Source: Rhynchospora pubera (taxonomy: Eukaryota > Streptophyta > Magnoliopsida > Poales > Cyperaceae). From it: a DNA stretch of 64,000 nt. Position numbers and translations under genes: made by a program. The notes beneath the pieces were generated by a model. It worked only from the letters and a program-made list of their open reading frames with translations, was not told where the DNA came from and searched no databases. Where the stretch lies: contig CM051459.1 of NCBI GenBank assembly GCA_028095005.1, positions 204,267,902 through 204,331,901 on the forward strand, given 5' to 3'. This document shows, one piece after another, positions 1 through 11,345 of this stretch; positions within the stretch are counted from its first letter, which is position 1; every line of letters begins with the position of its first letter.

Positions 1-222
1 CGCCTACCTCGACGGCCGCACCAAACCTCCGCAGCGTACCCACGACAGCAAAGCACACGTCACTGTGCACCGCATCGCCGACAGTCGGAAGACACTCGAC
101 GCTCGCGCCGCCGAATCAACAAAACTCACCGCCTTTTACTGGCCGCACTTGTAGGGGAAGGAAGAGAAAAGAAGGGGAAAACGGAGTGGCGGGGGGAGGT
201 CAGCGGCGGCCGCCTCCCCCGC

Positions 223-543
223 TTAGGGTTTGAGGGAGAAAAGGGGGGTTTTTGGTTTCGCTTTTTTCCCAGTCTGACCATTGTTGACAGACTTGGTAGC
301 AATTGGTCCTTGTGGAGCAGTAGGCCCCCCCTTAGCATTACCTTTACCACCAGTATTCTTAGGTTTAGCTCCTCCTCCTCCCCCTCCACCAGATCTAGGA
401 GGTGGAGGTGGAGGCTGTTGACCATGTACCCCTTCTCCCCCAGGATTCTCTATTTCAAAGTAAACATCATGCCTTCCAACAAAACCACTCGGATCTCTGT
501 ATTTGATCCAGGTATAAGGTGGAATCAGTTGGGGGTCGCAGAC
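223..543 (-). CDS. Unidentified open frame or exon, Gly/Pro-rich C-terminus
   Basis: A minus-strand frame of 106 codons stays open from 543 down to a TAA at 223-225. It reads as a plausible protein: a non-repetitive N-terminal part with YTWIKYRDPSGFVGRHDVYF, then six prolines, RSGGGGGG, and a basic Lys/Gly/Pro tail that ends in FSLKP. There is no ATG at its start and a TGA lies just upstream (544-546), so it would be the last exon of a spliced gene. An acceptor AG just before the open stretch is possible. I do not recognise the family. The overlapping frame 126-425 on the same strand (starts MVNSLHLHLL) is low-complexity and looks like a shadow. The surrounding DNA is GC-rich compared with the rest of the window, which fits a real exon or a captured gene fragment. 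Confidence 0.35.
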   Translation of the reverse strand, partial: VCDPQLIPPYTWIKYRDPSGFVGRHDVYFEIENPGGEGVHGQQPPPPPPRSGGGGGGGAKPKNTGGKGNAKGGPTAPQGPIATKSVNNGQTGKKAKPKTPLFSLKP

Positions 544-1997
544 TCAACACCAATCGAGTATACCCTCGTCCTCTCCTCTTCATCGTGATTCTAAAGAAGC
601 CAGCCCCATCGATTGCGGTGATGGAGATCGCCGGAACCACAAAAATAAAATTTACAGGCACTAAACTGAATTTTAACATTTTACACTGTCACATAAAGTT
701 TTCAATTTCCTCATCAAATGGGGACGACGCGAAAAAAACGAAGGTCACCCCTGTGTTCCTCTCAATGCCACGATTCTAACGGACTTTATCTCGTCGGGAG
801 TGGTGGCCGGAGTCGTCAAAAGTTAGTCGGAAGCGGAGTAGGACGAAAATAAAGAAAACTGAAGGGTCGTTTTGCAAAACTCCATCTCTCTGAACGAAAT
901 TGGCGCTTAGCTCCTCTTTGCCACGTCAGTGCCACCTTCGCGCCAGCTCAGTGCTCACGTACGCGACACATCAGGCTATCCAGATGACGTGTCCCAATCA
1001 GAAAATTTAATTAAACAGAAACTTTGAAAAGTCATTAAAAATATTAGAAAACTCAGAAAAATAAAAATAAAATATCCATAAATTGAAGCTAAGTATTTTC
1101 GAAATAAAAAGTTCAAATATAACATCTTCGAAATCAAGTATTTTCAAATATAAATATATTTTGTGAAAAGTCAAAATAAATCAACCCACTAAATATCTCT
1201 CAAATGAAATTTACGAAATCAGGATTTAGGTACTTGTAAAATAAAAAAATAATTTCAAGAATGATATTCTCAAATATCAAATATCTTCAAAATAGGTACA
1301 TTCAGAAAGAGATTTCTTAAAATCCAAAGATACAAAAGGCCAAAGTGAAGAAAGAATTATACAAATCACTGATATCCAAAGAGAAACATTTGAAGACAAA
1401 AAGTCCAAAAACAAAATCCAAAGTCAACACTAAAACCTCTACGTTTGAGGAAAAATCCCTCGCTGGGGTTGAGATCAATCTCAGATGACTCAAAATTATC
1501 AAGTGACCCCCCCCAAACGACTCCATATGAAGAGCTCTTCTTTTCAAACAAAAACCGTCCCTTAAGCCAAAAGTCTTTAGAAATTTGAAGGTTCTGAACT
1601 GGATCCCGTCAATTAAGTCCGTCTTAAGCCAAAAAAATAGCACTCCATATAGACATAAAATCTCTTTTCCTAATCCATTACATTTATACCCTTTACGTCC
1701 CTTAATCAGAGGTTTCCGTAGGCAACTACGGAATAATTAACAATAGGAATTTGCGCCTATTGGAAAGAAAGGACCTGCTAAATCAAGAAATCCTTTTAAG
1801 AAGCGACTCTTATTAGGATTCTCTTGTCAAGAGAGATACCCGCTATAGAGATCGGATCTTAAGGGAGGTGAATCTAAGGCTATGTTCCCATTTTTTGTCG
1901 AGGAATCCTTCGAGAAGGAGAATGACGAAAAAGCCGCCACAATATCAAAAACATGTGTTTAGTTAGTGGTAAAAAAAATAATTCAGTTTGTTTGTTT
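544..1997. other. Gene-free stretch with a degenerate dispersed repeat
   Basis: No convincing gene. From about 1300 to 1960 the sequence is full of 'aaagtccaaa'-type words and contains 'ttgcgcctattggaaag' near 1750. Similar text occurs at 42000-42750 ('cttgcgcctactggaaa' near 42700). The two regions look like diverged copies of one dispersed repeat, probably LTR-retrotransposon derived. Confidence 0.4.
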
Positions 1998-2002
1998 GGT
2001 AC

Positions 2003-2351
2003 TGTTACCAGTCCTTTAAGAAAATAATATAATATAATAAATTATAATTTAGATTCTAGTTTCCATTAAATCGGAATTATTAGATATTATTTGATATTAT
2101 GTATCTTTCCTTATTTTTATGCATCTTTTGTTATTTTACAATAGTTGTTATATTTCTAGTTGTTGCCATATTAAAAAAATACTCTATATAATGAGCATTA
2201 GTATTGTATGAGGATTTTAAGCAGAAATTAATAAAGACTTCTCCCTGTTATCTCTCTCTCTTCTCCTTAATCTCTTGTCCTTTCACTACGACAGAACCTA
2301 ACCAGCCCCTTAGTACCCCTTATAACCTACGACCCACCAAGGCTCGTAACA
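2003..2351 (+). repeat. 5' LTR of the short gypsy element
   Basis: 349 bp, TG...CA ends, direct copy at 3373-3719. The text from 'gtcctttaag' to 'ctcgtaaca' is shared almost base for base with the right LTR. Confidence 0.93.
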
Positions 2352-2354
2352 ATT

Positions 2355-2365
2355 TAGTATCAGAG
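2355..2365 (+). other. Primer binding site (initiator Met tRNA type)
   Basis: TAGTATCAGAG begins four bases after the LTR end. It matches the usual plant PBS TGGTATCAGAGC except for one base. Confidence 0.75.
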
Positions 2366-2371
2366 ACAGTC

Positions 2372-3250
2372 ATGATGTCTATGGATAAAACAACCCCATC
2401 CACATTTGACTTCGTAGCCGCGTTCGAAAAATTTTCTCCAAAGCAACTACTAACTCCTCCAGGGTCAGAACGACATATTGCGCCGCCACGAATTGCATGA
2501 AGGGCGCCTTCTGTCTTTGGAGAAACCTCCTAATTCAAAGGCTGAGGAGCACCCTAAACTGTGCGATACCCAAGGCGTTCCCCGCTATTACAAACTGGAT
2601 TTTCCGACCTTTGACGGCAAAGACGATCGGTTTGGTTGGCTTAATCGTTGTGAGCATTTTTTCGAGGACAACATACTATGGATGAAGAAAAGATTTGGCT
2701 CGCCTCCTATCATCTCATAAGTATTGCACAACAGTGGATGAGGGTTTGCTGCCCTGGGCTCGATTTAAGGAGCTATGTCACTTAAGGTTTGGTCCACCAA
2801 TTCGTAGCAATCCAATAGGAGAGTTGATGCACCTGCGCAAAATCGGTAGTGTTGACGAATATCAAGAACAATTTAGTGCTCTAATTTGTCGCGCGTATTA
2901 TGTCATACCAGCCCAACAAATGCAAATTTTTATAGCTGGACTCTCTGATCCCTTGCGCACTGATGTCGAGTTGCACCGTCCCACCGACTTACAGCATGCC
3001 ATGAGCCTGGCACTTGCTTTTGAGAGCCGGTATAACAACACCACATGCTGGCATACTTGGCAAACCACCAGGACGAGCAATTCCTAATCCTCATGAAGTA
3101 TTGGCACTAGTTACACCATCGGAATCTGGACCTGATCAACGTTCTTTACGCCGCCTCAATCCAATTGAGATGGCTGAGAGACGACACAATGACTTATGCT
3201 TCAACTGTGATGAACAAAAGGCCATAAGTGCAAGCGTCTATTCTTTCTAG
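2372..3250 (+). pseudogene. Degenerate gag of the short gypsy element
   Basis: The coding trace runs from an ATG at 2372 to about 3250 through at least three frames: 2372-2500 (MMSMDKTTPSTFDF...), 2478-2720 (LDFPTFDGKDDRFGWLNRCE), 2695-3087 (ARFKELCHLRFGPPIRSN... ADVELHRPTDL-like region) and 3014-3250 (NPIEMAERRHNDLCFNC). This is the order expected for a Ty3/gypsy gag: N-terminus, gag homology domain, then CCHC zinc knuckle. The knuckle begins CFNCDEQ; its GHKC half is found in another frame after a small indel. The protein ends in an acidic stretch (EVMNDDEYEN) right before the purine tract, so the polymerase was deleted, not merely mutated. Confidence 0.85.
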
Positions 3251-3359
3251 AGGTCATGAACGATGATGAATATGAGAATTCATCGTTGCTGACTACCAAT
3301 GAAGCGCCTGGATAATATCTGAATAATATTTTTTCAGCTTGAGGACAAGCTGATTCTCA

Positions 3360-3372
3360 TGGAGTGGGGAAA
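3360..3372 (+). other. Polypurine tract of the short gypsy element
   Basis: A purine run 'ggagtggggaaa' directly abuts the 3' LTR, where plus-strand DNA synthesis would be primed. Confidence 0.75.
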
Positions 3373-3719
3373 TGTTACCGGTCCTTTAAGGAAATAATAT
3401 AATATAATAAATTATAATTTAGATTCTAGTTTCCATTAAATTAGAATTATTAGATATTATTTGATATTATGTATCTTTCTTTATTTTTATACATCTTTCT
3501 CAGTTTACAATACTTGTTATATCTCTAGTTGTTGCCATATTAGAAAATACTCTATATAATGAATATTAGTATTGTATGAGGATTTTAAGCTGAAATTAAT
3601 AAAGACTTCTCCCTGTTATCTCTCTCTCTTCTCCTTAATCTCTTGTCCTTTCACTACGGCATAACCTAACTAACCCCTTAATACCCCTTATAACCTACGA
3701 CCCACCAAAGCTCGTAACA
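3373..3719 (+). repeat. 3' LTR of the short gypsy element
   Basis: 347 bp direct repeat of 2003-2351, followed at once by the target duplication GGTAC. Confidence 0.93.
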
Positions 3720-3885
3720 GGTACTCAATGGATTGCTCCACGATTTGATAAAAGATATGAAACTGAAATTGTGAATGGAAAAATGTATCAGCCAACAGCA
3801 AGAGTGTATACTGGAGTGTATACTGGAGTCCACATGAATAGTTATTTTAAGATGATTAGTGTTCCTTATGGAAAAAATGTGGTTG
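3720..3885 (+). pseudogene. Possible exon remnant of an unknown gene, hit by the gypsy insertion
   Basis: An open stretch beginning at the target duplication reads GTQWIAPRFDKRYETEIVNG and continues to about 3885, where GGGCTGCG is followed by a GTCAGT-like donor. Its amino-acid composition looks natural. A 12 bp tandem duplication (agtgtatactgg twice) repeats VYTG. The frame appears to continue upstream of the gypsy element across the insertion site. No family recognised. Confidence 0.3.
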
Positions 3886-5150
3886 GGCTGCGGTCAGTAT
3901 GCATTGCTGTTTTATTATCAGTGTTGTGCTCTTTGCTATCATAAGTTCTTCTCATGTCATGCAGTTTCATTGTTTCTCAGATTATCATTTGCAATGATTA
4001 CATTGCAAGTTAGATTATATAATAATATTTTAATTTTATAAAATTTATTGCATAGGAATTTAAAGCAAGCGGTTGAAGAGGCCGAATAATAATCAGGCAT
4101 AAACTACCTTAAATTTATAAATAAAATATATTTAATTCTTAAATTAAATAAAATATATTTAATTCTTAAATTAAATTTATAAATAAAATATATTCCTTTT
4201 TTAAGATCTTTTTTTTTCTGAGCTGAAATGCCGTTTCACCCCGGCTGATGTAGCACTCAGTTTTCCAACAAAAAAGTAAAAACTATTTTTAATGATAGAA
4301 AATACAAAAATAGAAAATTATTTTTAAACATAGAAAATGCGGTAATGGATTTTAATTAACACTATAGGTTCGACTGGAACTAATTTTGGACTTTCTGACC
4401 CAATTAGATTGCCTTTTTAGATGAATCTAATTTTTGAATTATATCTGGCTATAAGATCAATCTGATCGGACTTGCTCTGCCACATAATCTGTATCACTCC
4501 TCGGATCTGATTTCTAGCGTTATGTGATTGGATATTTCCTTATATATATTCTGTTGTCTGAAAAGGTCTCATTTTGTTTTCATGTCCGGTTGGGATGGGA
4601 GGTTTGAGTGAGTAAGATATTGTCTGTTATGCTCTAATTTTCGTTCTTCTCGCACATTTTCTGCAATAATGTCAAACCACTTTGTCTGTTATAAACCTAG
4701 TCTGAATTTCTATCTGGTAAATTGATATGCTTGGGTGGTTTAAGTCCAAACTTGTCAGATGTAGACATGCGGGTTGGAGGTTCTGGTGGGCCATATGTCA
4801 GTAGTATCAGGTCATTTTTGCATTTAACTCGACTTATTTATAAATAAAGTATAAATGCATCCGAGAAACTCTGATCGTTAACCTAAACTGTAAGATGGTG
4901 TAAGTTGATCTTAAATTCCGTTTGACATAGATTAGAATAACCTGACCTAGTTACAGAATTAGATAAGCCAAACACTCAAACTTACCGTCGAAGAATCCTC
5001 ACGAAAAATCAAGAAATTTGGTCAGATTTCAATTGAGCGGAGCGACAAAATTTTCCATTGGACAAAAACGCCCCTCTCTCCCTATTAAGCTCTCTCCCTA
5101 CCAATAGCGATATTTCCTTTCTCTCCTTCTCTTCCCAAACAAATCCTTCT
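3886..5150. other. Gene-free AT-rich stretch; dispersed repeat at 4850-4985
   Basis: No gene seen. The piece 4850-4985 ('aaatgcatccgagaaactct' to 'aagccaaacactcaa') recurs as a diverged direct copy at about 53020-53135, so it is a dispersed repeat. Confidence 0.45.
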
Positions 5151-5153
5151 TAT

Positions 5154-5311
5154 GGGTGCGTTTGGATGAGAGAAGAAGAAGAGGAAGAAGGAAGATGGGA
5201 AGAAAAAAAAATTATAAACAATCCAAACTCTTCACAAAGTTACACACTTCCCAATACTTCTTCCCACTTTTTCCCTTCTTCCCTTCTTCCCACACCTATC
5301 CAAACGCACCC
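5154..5311. mobile_element. MITE with GGGTGCGTTTGGAT termini
   Basis: 158 bp with terminal inverted repeats: GGGTGCGTTTGGATG on the left and the complement ATCCAAACGCACCC on the right. TAT lies on both sides (5151-5153 and 5312-5314). The inner arms are also complementary (purine-rich GAAGAAGAAG on the left, pyrimidine-rich on the right), so the whole unit can fold. Probably Harbinger/Tourist-like by its 3 bp target site, although TAT is not the canonical TWA. Confidence 0.75.
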
Positions 5312-5540
5312 TATATGACAATGGTGATCTACTTGACCTGCCATTAGTAGAGATAGCAATCAGAAGTTAGAGGAGATTGAATTCTCACTCTCTATCGTAA
5401 AAGCCCTCCACTTCTTGCTGATAGTTTAGCCCATGTTTTAACAAGTGAAACCAGTGTGCCCCACCACGATTCTAGCTGGCCAGGTTTTGTATTTTTCCCT
5501 CCTTTTAAATCCTTGTACTTGTAGCGTGCTATTATATGTG

Positions 5541-5749
5541 CAGTGGTGGATTTAGGAAAAATATTTAGGTGGGGCTGAGTGCTCTAATGAATCATTTGAT
5601 CGAACTGTTTTTCTCTTCAGTTCTTCAGCCCCACCTTTGAGTGCTCCAATGACAGAAAAAATTCATTGAGGCTAAAGAGGAGCTCCAGGGGCTCGACGGC
5701 GGTAGGTGGGGCTCTAGCCCCACCCGCCCCGCCACTGGATCCGCCCCTG
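5541..5749. mobile_element. Small non-autonomous hAT element
   Basis: Starts CAGTGGTGGATTTAGG and ends CTGGATCCGCCCCTG, which are imperfect inverted repeats of the common plant hAT end CAGNGGCGGATCCAG. The 8 bp flanks match at seven positions: TATATGTG (5533-5540) and TATTTGTG (5750-5757). No transposase inside. Confidence 0.75.
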
Positions 5750-5757
5750 TATTTGTG

Positions 5758-7276
5758 TATAGAAAACAGAAATAAGTAAGAGGGTAAAACCGTAAAATTG
5801 TAAAACATAAGATGACGAATCATTTCCTCTTTATTTTCCTCTGGTTTTCGAGCATCAAACTTCAATTATTGTCGATCATCTTTTTGTTAATTTCGATCAG
5901 TGATTTTCAATTGAAATCATTTCCAATCAACTCTTTTTCCATTGAATTGAAATCAACTCTCACCAGTCACCACTGCACCTTTCCGATCAGAGGTTGTTTG
6001 TCTGGAGTATTCTACATTCTGCCAATATCGGTACGTAAACATTCTGCGTCTATACGATTGTGTCTTTTGTTGAAAAATAGTAATTAATCGGAAATTAAGT
6101 ACAAGTCGGAAGGAATTTGAGCACATGTAGAGTTAAACTGATCAACATAAGAAACATTCATTTTAGAAACAAACAAAAACATTGAAGCTAGTTTTCATTT
6201 CAGGATAGAAAAAGGTCATGAGTACTAGAAAATATTTGTTGCAAGTTTGTATGCATCTTGTGAACACACATCAATCAATGGTTAAAGTTTCTAATATTTT
6301 TTATAAAGAGGTTGATAAGGAAGTGTCTTTAGTGGTTTTCTTATGATTATTTTTGGTGTAGTTGGGAAAAAAATATGGTGTAATTTCAGAATTACACACC
6401 TTGATTATCGGTTGTTATTGGATGGTTTAGCTGTTATACTAAGTGACTCTTGACTGTATATTAAATTATTAATTGAATTTTCACCTGATTTCTTGAGTAT
6501 ACCATTGGGATTTTTCGTAGTTAGATTTGCCACCTGTGCCATAATTTTTCATATAAATTTTATTAAATTTGGACTTGATTTGATATTTGATCAAAAGATT
6601 AAAAAATGAACTAATCTTGTTAACTATGACAGATTAATTTTAATACGTTCATGGTTTGACTTCTTGATCAAATATCAAATATCAAATTAACTCTAAACTA
6701 GAGGGATTTCACGCGTTGTGCGATCTATTTTTGTTTTTCATATTTTTAATTAGATTTAATACCATAGAACTATCTTAATGGATCTCTTTATTGGGATTTC
6801 TGGTATGATTTGCCAGCATAACTCCATACAATATAATCGATAAAATACTTTATATGTATATATAGTTGTGTGGTAGAACAATTTCATCACCAACGATACA
6901 TCTCACCTGTACTTTTGTGTTGTATTTGCTCCAATTTTTGACAAATCAGCTAACTAATTAAACTCAATACATCAATAATGTCGCTAAATGAAGGCATAAC
7001 TAAAAAAATGTAAACAGTAAAAAGTTAACATACTACCAATATAATTAAAAGATATATTAGTCAACAACTTATATTCAATGAGTTGGAATGACAGAAAAAG
7101 TCTACAATATTTTGATTGATTATGCAAGGATCAATCTCCTTAAAGAAAAAAGACAACACGATAATCGGTTGGAGAAATGTACATACCAACAGCTCATGTT
7201 GCCTCTACTGGGTTTCTTTCCTGTTGCCTTTGATCATTTGAGCAAAATAAAGCGCATTACATATATACCCTCTAAA
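5758..7276. other. Gene-free AT-rich stretch with a small foldback at 6573-6690
   Basis: No gene supported. 'gatttgatatttgatcaa' near 6573 is matched by its complement 'ttgatcaaatatcaaat' near 6665, a possible short MITE. Confidence 0.4.
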
Positions 7277-7472
7277 TGTGTTTGGTTGGAGTGGGAATAA
7301 GGAATAAGCCCCTTATTTCTTATTTTGGTGAAAACCAAACAACTAAGGAATAGAGAATTCGGGCTTATTCCGGCCCTTATCCATATTCTAACAAAACCAA
7401 GGAATTTGGATAAGGAATAAGGAATAAGCTTTTCTCTATTCCTATTCCCTATTTCCACTCCAACCAAACACA
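7277..7472. mobile_element. MITE-like inverted repeat, first of a side-by-side pair
   Basis: Starts tgtgtttggttggagtggga and ends with the complement ('cactccaaccaaacaca'). Both arms are built of GGAATAAGGAATAAG words, so the unit folds into a long hairpin. Ends are clear, but no convincing target duplication was found. Confidence 0.6.
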
Positions 7473-7475
7473 TGG

Positions 7476-7673
7476 GTGTGTTTGGATACATTGGGAATAA
7501 GGAATAAGCCCCTTATTCCTTATTCCGGTGAAAACCAAACAACGAAGGAATAAGGAATTTGAGCTTATTCCGGCCCTTATTCATATTCTAACAAAACCTT
7601 GGTATTTGAATAAGGAATAAGGAATAAGCTTATCTCTATTCCTATTCCTTATTCCCAATGTATCCAAACACAC
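7476..7673. mobile_element. MITE-like inverted repeat, second of a side-by-side pair
   Basis: Starts GTGTGTTTGGATACATTGGG and ends with its complement (CCCAATGTATCCAAACACAC). The interior is nearly the same as that of 7277-7472, but the outermost ~12 bases differ (GATACATT here, TTGGAGT there). The two elements sit only 3 bp apart. Confidence 0.65.
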
Positions 7674-8412
7674 TAGTGAATCGGTTCTCTTTTAATCTCT
7701 CCCAATATAGTAAATAAAGTAATTGTGTTTGTTGTCCATTGTAAATTTAAATAGGAACAGCAGATGTGACAACCTCAATACGGCATCTCTGCCTTTCGGC
7801 CATTCTGACCCACTCATACTCATTGCCTCATTGGCCCCATCTCCCTGCTCAGGCGTAGAAGGACCTTGAGTTAGGCTACACCTACCGCTTGCATAACTCG
7901 TTTTGTGACGCAAAACACCTGCACTGCCCTTCTTTCCTCTTTGTCTTTGTTTTTTCCTTCTCTTTTTCATTATTCCTTCTCTGGTACAACATCTTGCCAC
8001 AGGACGTGTCTTCTGGCACTCGCTACACATCTCCTTCTGTTTGATTCTTCATCTCCTCTCATACTTTATGGATCATCCTACTTTGAACAAAAGAAAAGGT
8101 TCTTACTATAAAATTTAAAAGTCGACATGAACAAATATCAAAACAAAAATTGTTCCAAAATAGCAAAAAAAAAAAAATAGTCAGTTTTGTTTTAAAAATC
8201 GACCACCATTTGTAACCATGATATCCACCAATCAATTATTTTCTAGAATTAGCTGATAAGCCAACATTGCAATATTCTGCCAATTCTGCATGTTGTAAGT
8301 GTTAGAATATATTAAAATAATTCAATATGGCATCGACTGATACATACCAGCAGACAGATCGTAGATTAGCATGATTGTGTGTTGGCAGATATTACCTTAT
8401 CAATTAAAGCCA
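7674..8412. other. No recognised gene
   Basis: Contains a minus-strand frame 7692-8030 (112 codons, basic and Ser/Gly-rich). It resembles no family I know and lacks supporting splice or promoter context, so I do not call it a gene. Confidence 0.4.
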
Positions 8413-8488
8413 GGTTAAAAAAAGAGGAGCCAACACCATATAGAAGGAAAGGTTAAAAAAAGAGGAGCCAACACCATATAGAAGGAAA
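8413..8488 (+). repeat. Perfect 38 bp tandem duplication
   Basis: The unit 'ggttaaaaaaagaggagcca' ... 'gaaggaaa' occurs twice head to tail with no mismatch that I can see, implying a recent slippage or duplication. Confidence 0.9.
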
Positions 8489-11051
8489 GGTGAACCATTG
8501 CTACAAATATGAAAAAATAAAATGGAAATATAGAAGAGTACAGAGAAATAAAGCAATTCAATATTAAAGGTGGCATTGACCTCTCTCAACCTACTCAAAG
8601 CATCAATGCATTGTATAACCTCTGATGACTGACCACCTCAATTGAATCCATTATTTAACCCCTGACAATTACTGTCCATCCGCTTCTGCCAACTGAAATG
8701 TCATATTAAAAATTAAACTGAGAAGAAAAAGTTATAAAATTATTTTCAAAACAGCACCTAAAATGTCATATTAGTAGATCAATCATGCCAGATACAGAAA
8801 ACTGCTCATGGTCAACCAAGAATTATATCCAACAAATGTCTCTTCCTCTAAAAAACATAATGAAAAATAAGAATAAAAAGTGCATGTATTATGCATTATC
8901 ATAAATGATTATGCTCTCCCCTCTCTTTTCTTAGGTCTCCAGGAAGAGTTACATATAACATACTATCATAGATGATAGATCCTATGATGCACAGTGGATT
9001 ACTAACAGAAAGATTTTTTTTTTCTTTTGAAAAAGAGTACTCAATTATAATCACTTATTTCATCATAGGACCAAGAAAATACAAACTGTCCAAATACCAA
9101 TAATAAGATTTAAAGGAAAAAGATAGCAAAAAATTGAAAATTAAGAGTAAAATTGAAAGCAGAGAACATAGCAATTTAAGTATATGAACCAAAAAGGTAA
9201 AAGAAAAGGACATATAATATCCAGGAAAGTACCCGAGTATCAGCTGACCAGAATGCCATCTCCTAATTTAGTGAACCTAGAAAAAGATTTAAGTAGCATT
9301 AAAATTTTTTTTAGAAATGTCAAAGAAGCATAATAAGTGATGCATGATGACAGCTTGATTTTTTGTTTGAGAGAGAGAGAGAGAGAGAGATACAGTTCAG
9401 CAGAGCTTCACCTCATGTAGACCATCAGAGCCAAACTACTGAAACCAGCATCCTGAGCACCGATCAATTTTCAACCCAAAATTGTCACCGTCCCAATTGT
9501 CAAGGCAAATCAAAGAAAGCAACAAAAGGAAAACGACATTTAAAAAGCAAATTAATAAGAAAGAAGGCAAGACTTGAAGGGCATTAAATCCTTCAATCTC
9601 TCTTTCTAGCTTCTTTGCACCTCCTGCTTGAATCCTCCCACCACTGATCAAAATCAAAATTCCATGTATGGAAAAAGGAAAAACGATTTTAATTCCTTTC
9701 GGGGCAAATTAAAAAGAGCTTGAAAAACCAAATTAAGATCACAACAACTCACTGTCACTGTGAATCTTCATAATGTGAAATAGGTAATTGATATAAGTAA
9801 GAATAAGAAGAAATGAAAGTCGAAAGTGTTAGTTATGCAATATAGAAAGCTTACCTTCTTATCTAGGTACTTTCATTCCTTCCTCCCTTTATTTTTAGGC
9901 TAATCGAACTGAATGAAATATGAAGTTAAAAGAGTTTCACAGGAGAAAGGAAAAAAACAATTTAATTTGTTATCTCGTCTGCCTATATCTATTTTTTTTG
10001 TACGATCATAATTATAATAGACAACAGATTTGTCAAATTTGAGACAATACTTATACACCGTAATTATCACATTTTCTTTGATTTCAAACCAAGCTGCATA
10101 AAAAATAGCATGACTAACTATAGTTTGAGCCATATAATAAAAAGAACAAAGAGAACTGATACCCCAACTAAGAGAAGTACTCGTATGCAAGTGCTTGAAG
10201 CCTTCCTTAGAAATGTATCAATTCTGGGAGCCGCAACAACTAAGAAGTACACTGGAAATACAATAAAGGAAAGAAGAATAAAAAAAAAAGCAGATAATCA
10301 AGATGTAACAAAATCATGATTGTCTTTCATCATCCTAGCAGTGCTCAAACTTCACACACAATCTTGACCTAAGCATTTCATCAAGCACATGAAGAGTATA
10401 AAAATGGTTTACCTTGAGAGAGATGACGATTGACCTCAATTAGAAAACACCAATGTAGGAGAAGAGGGAAAAAGGCAGAGAAATTAATTATGTTCCTTGA
10501 GAGATATGATTTCTCTGCTCCGTATAACTATCTCCTTGCGCCATAGCAGATTGCTCTTTGAAAGAGACGATACCAATTAAAAAACACCAACATAGTTATG
10601 AATAGTTATGAAGATTGACCTCAATTAGAAAATATTAACGTAGAAAATACCAACGCAGCATAATTTTTGTGTTAACCTAGAAATCAATCAAATTGGAGAA
10701 CATACCAACATGGGAGAAGAGGAAAAGAGGCAGAGAAATCAATCGGCCATGGTGCATGCAAAGAATTTAATGTAGTATGGAGAATTCTGAATTTAAATGA
10801 TTCTGCAACACGAACCAGCATTTAAAGAAGGCAAAAAGGAAAAAACAAACAAAACAAACAATTCTGTTGACAGCTGCTGTCAAAATCCTCAAAAAAAAAA
10901 AAAGGAAAAATAATTGTACAAACCAGAACATACTGCAACACGAACCAACTAACCTAGCAAGAGGTCCCTGGACATCGACTAGAAAGGGGAAAATAAAGTA
11001 AATTCCATCCAAGCAAACGGAATCAGAAGAGAATAGAGGCAGAATGGAAGG
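8489..11051. other. Gene-poor AT-rich stretch, (GA)n microsatellite at about 9370-9390
   Basis: No coding region supported; the short frames here are of low complexity. The sequence looks like non-coding intergenic or old intronic DNA. Confidence 0.4.
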
Positions 11052-11059
11052 AGAATAAA

Positions 11060-11337
11060 TAGGCCGGTCTAACGTAGACAACGGTGGCGAAACACCCTTG
11101 TTTCGTCAACCGTTTCGTTTCGACGACGAAATTAATTTTTGTTTCGTTAATCGTTTCGTAGGGCCGAAAATGTGCGAAACGGTTAAAATTTACATAAATT
11201 ACACTGTGACGAAACTATTTGCTGTTTCGTTGATCGTTTCGCTATACCAGACGAAACCAGATTTCTTTTCGCAAATCGTTCCGTTGAAGACGAAACGAAC
11301 GGAATTACGCAAATTTTTTTTTCGTTTTGCAGGCCTA
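11060..11337. mobile_element. Non-autonomous hAT element with perfect 8 bp TSD
   Basis: 278 bp between identical 8 bp flanks AGAATAAA (11052-11059 and 11338-11345). Left end TAGGCCGGTCT, right end GCAGGCCTA (complement TAGGCCTGC). The inside is made of diverged 'gtttcgt' / 'cgaaacg' words in both orientations. The element at 21510-21827 has the same ends and the same word composition, so both belong to one family. Confidence 0.85.
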
Positions 11338-11345
11338 AGAATAAA

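Larger units (their letters stand above)
2003..3719 (+). mobile_element. Short non-autonomous Ty3/gypsy-type LTR retrotransposon
   Basis: The element is complete and only 1717 bp long. Two direct LTRs (2003-2351 and 3373-3719) begin TGTTACC and end CGTAACA. They are flanked by a perfect 5 bp target duplication GGTAC (1998-2002 and 3720-3724). A primer binding site resembling the initiator-Met tRNA complement follows the left LTR, and a purine tract precedes the right LTR. The 1.0 kb interior has only a broken gag: a retrotransposon-gag stretch (YKLDFPTFDGKDDR, then KELCHLRFGPP through LALAFESR) and a CFNC zinc-knuckle start that shifts frame. Protease, reverse transcriptase, RNase H and integrase are all missing, so mobilisation would need a helper element. 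The LTRs differ at a small number of positions, so the insertion is moderately old. Confidence 0.93.

Noticed and set aside
126..425. Minus-strand 99-codon frame
   Set aside because: Low-complexity shadow of the more natural frame at 223-543 in another register.
7692..8030. Minus-strand 112-codon frame
   Set aside because: Basic and Ser/Gly-rich, no family resemblance, no gene context.
9363..9587. Frame beginning MFERERERE
   Set aside because: Starts in a (GA)n microsatellite; composition follows the repeat.
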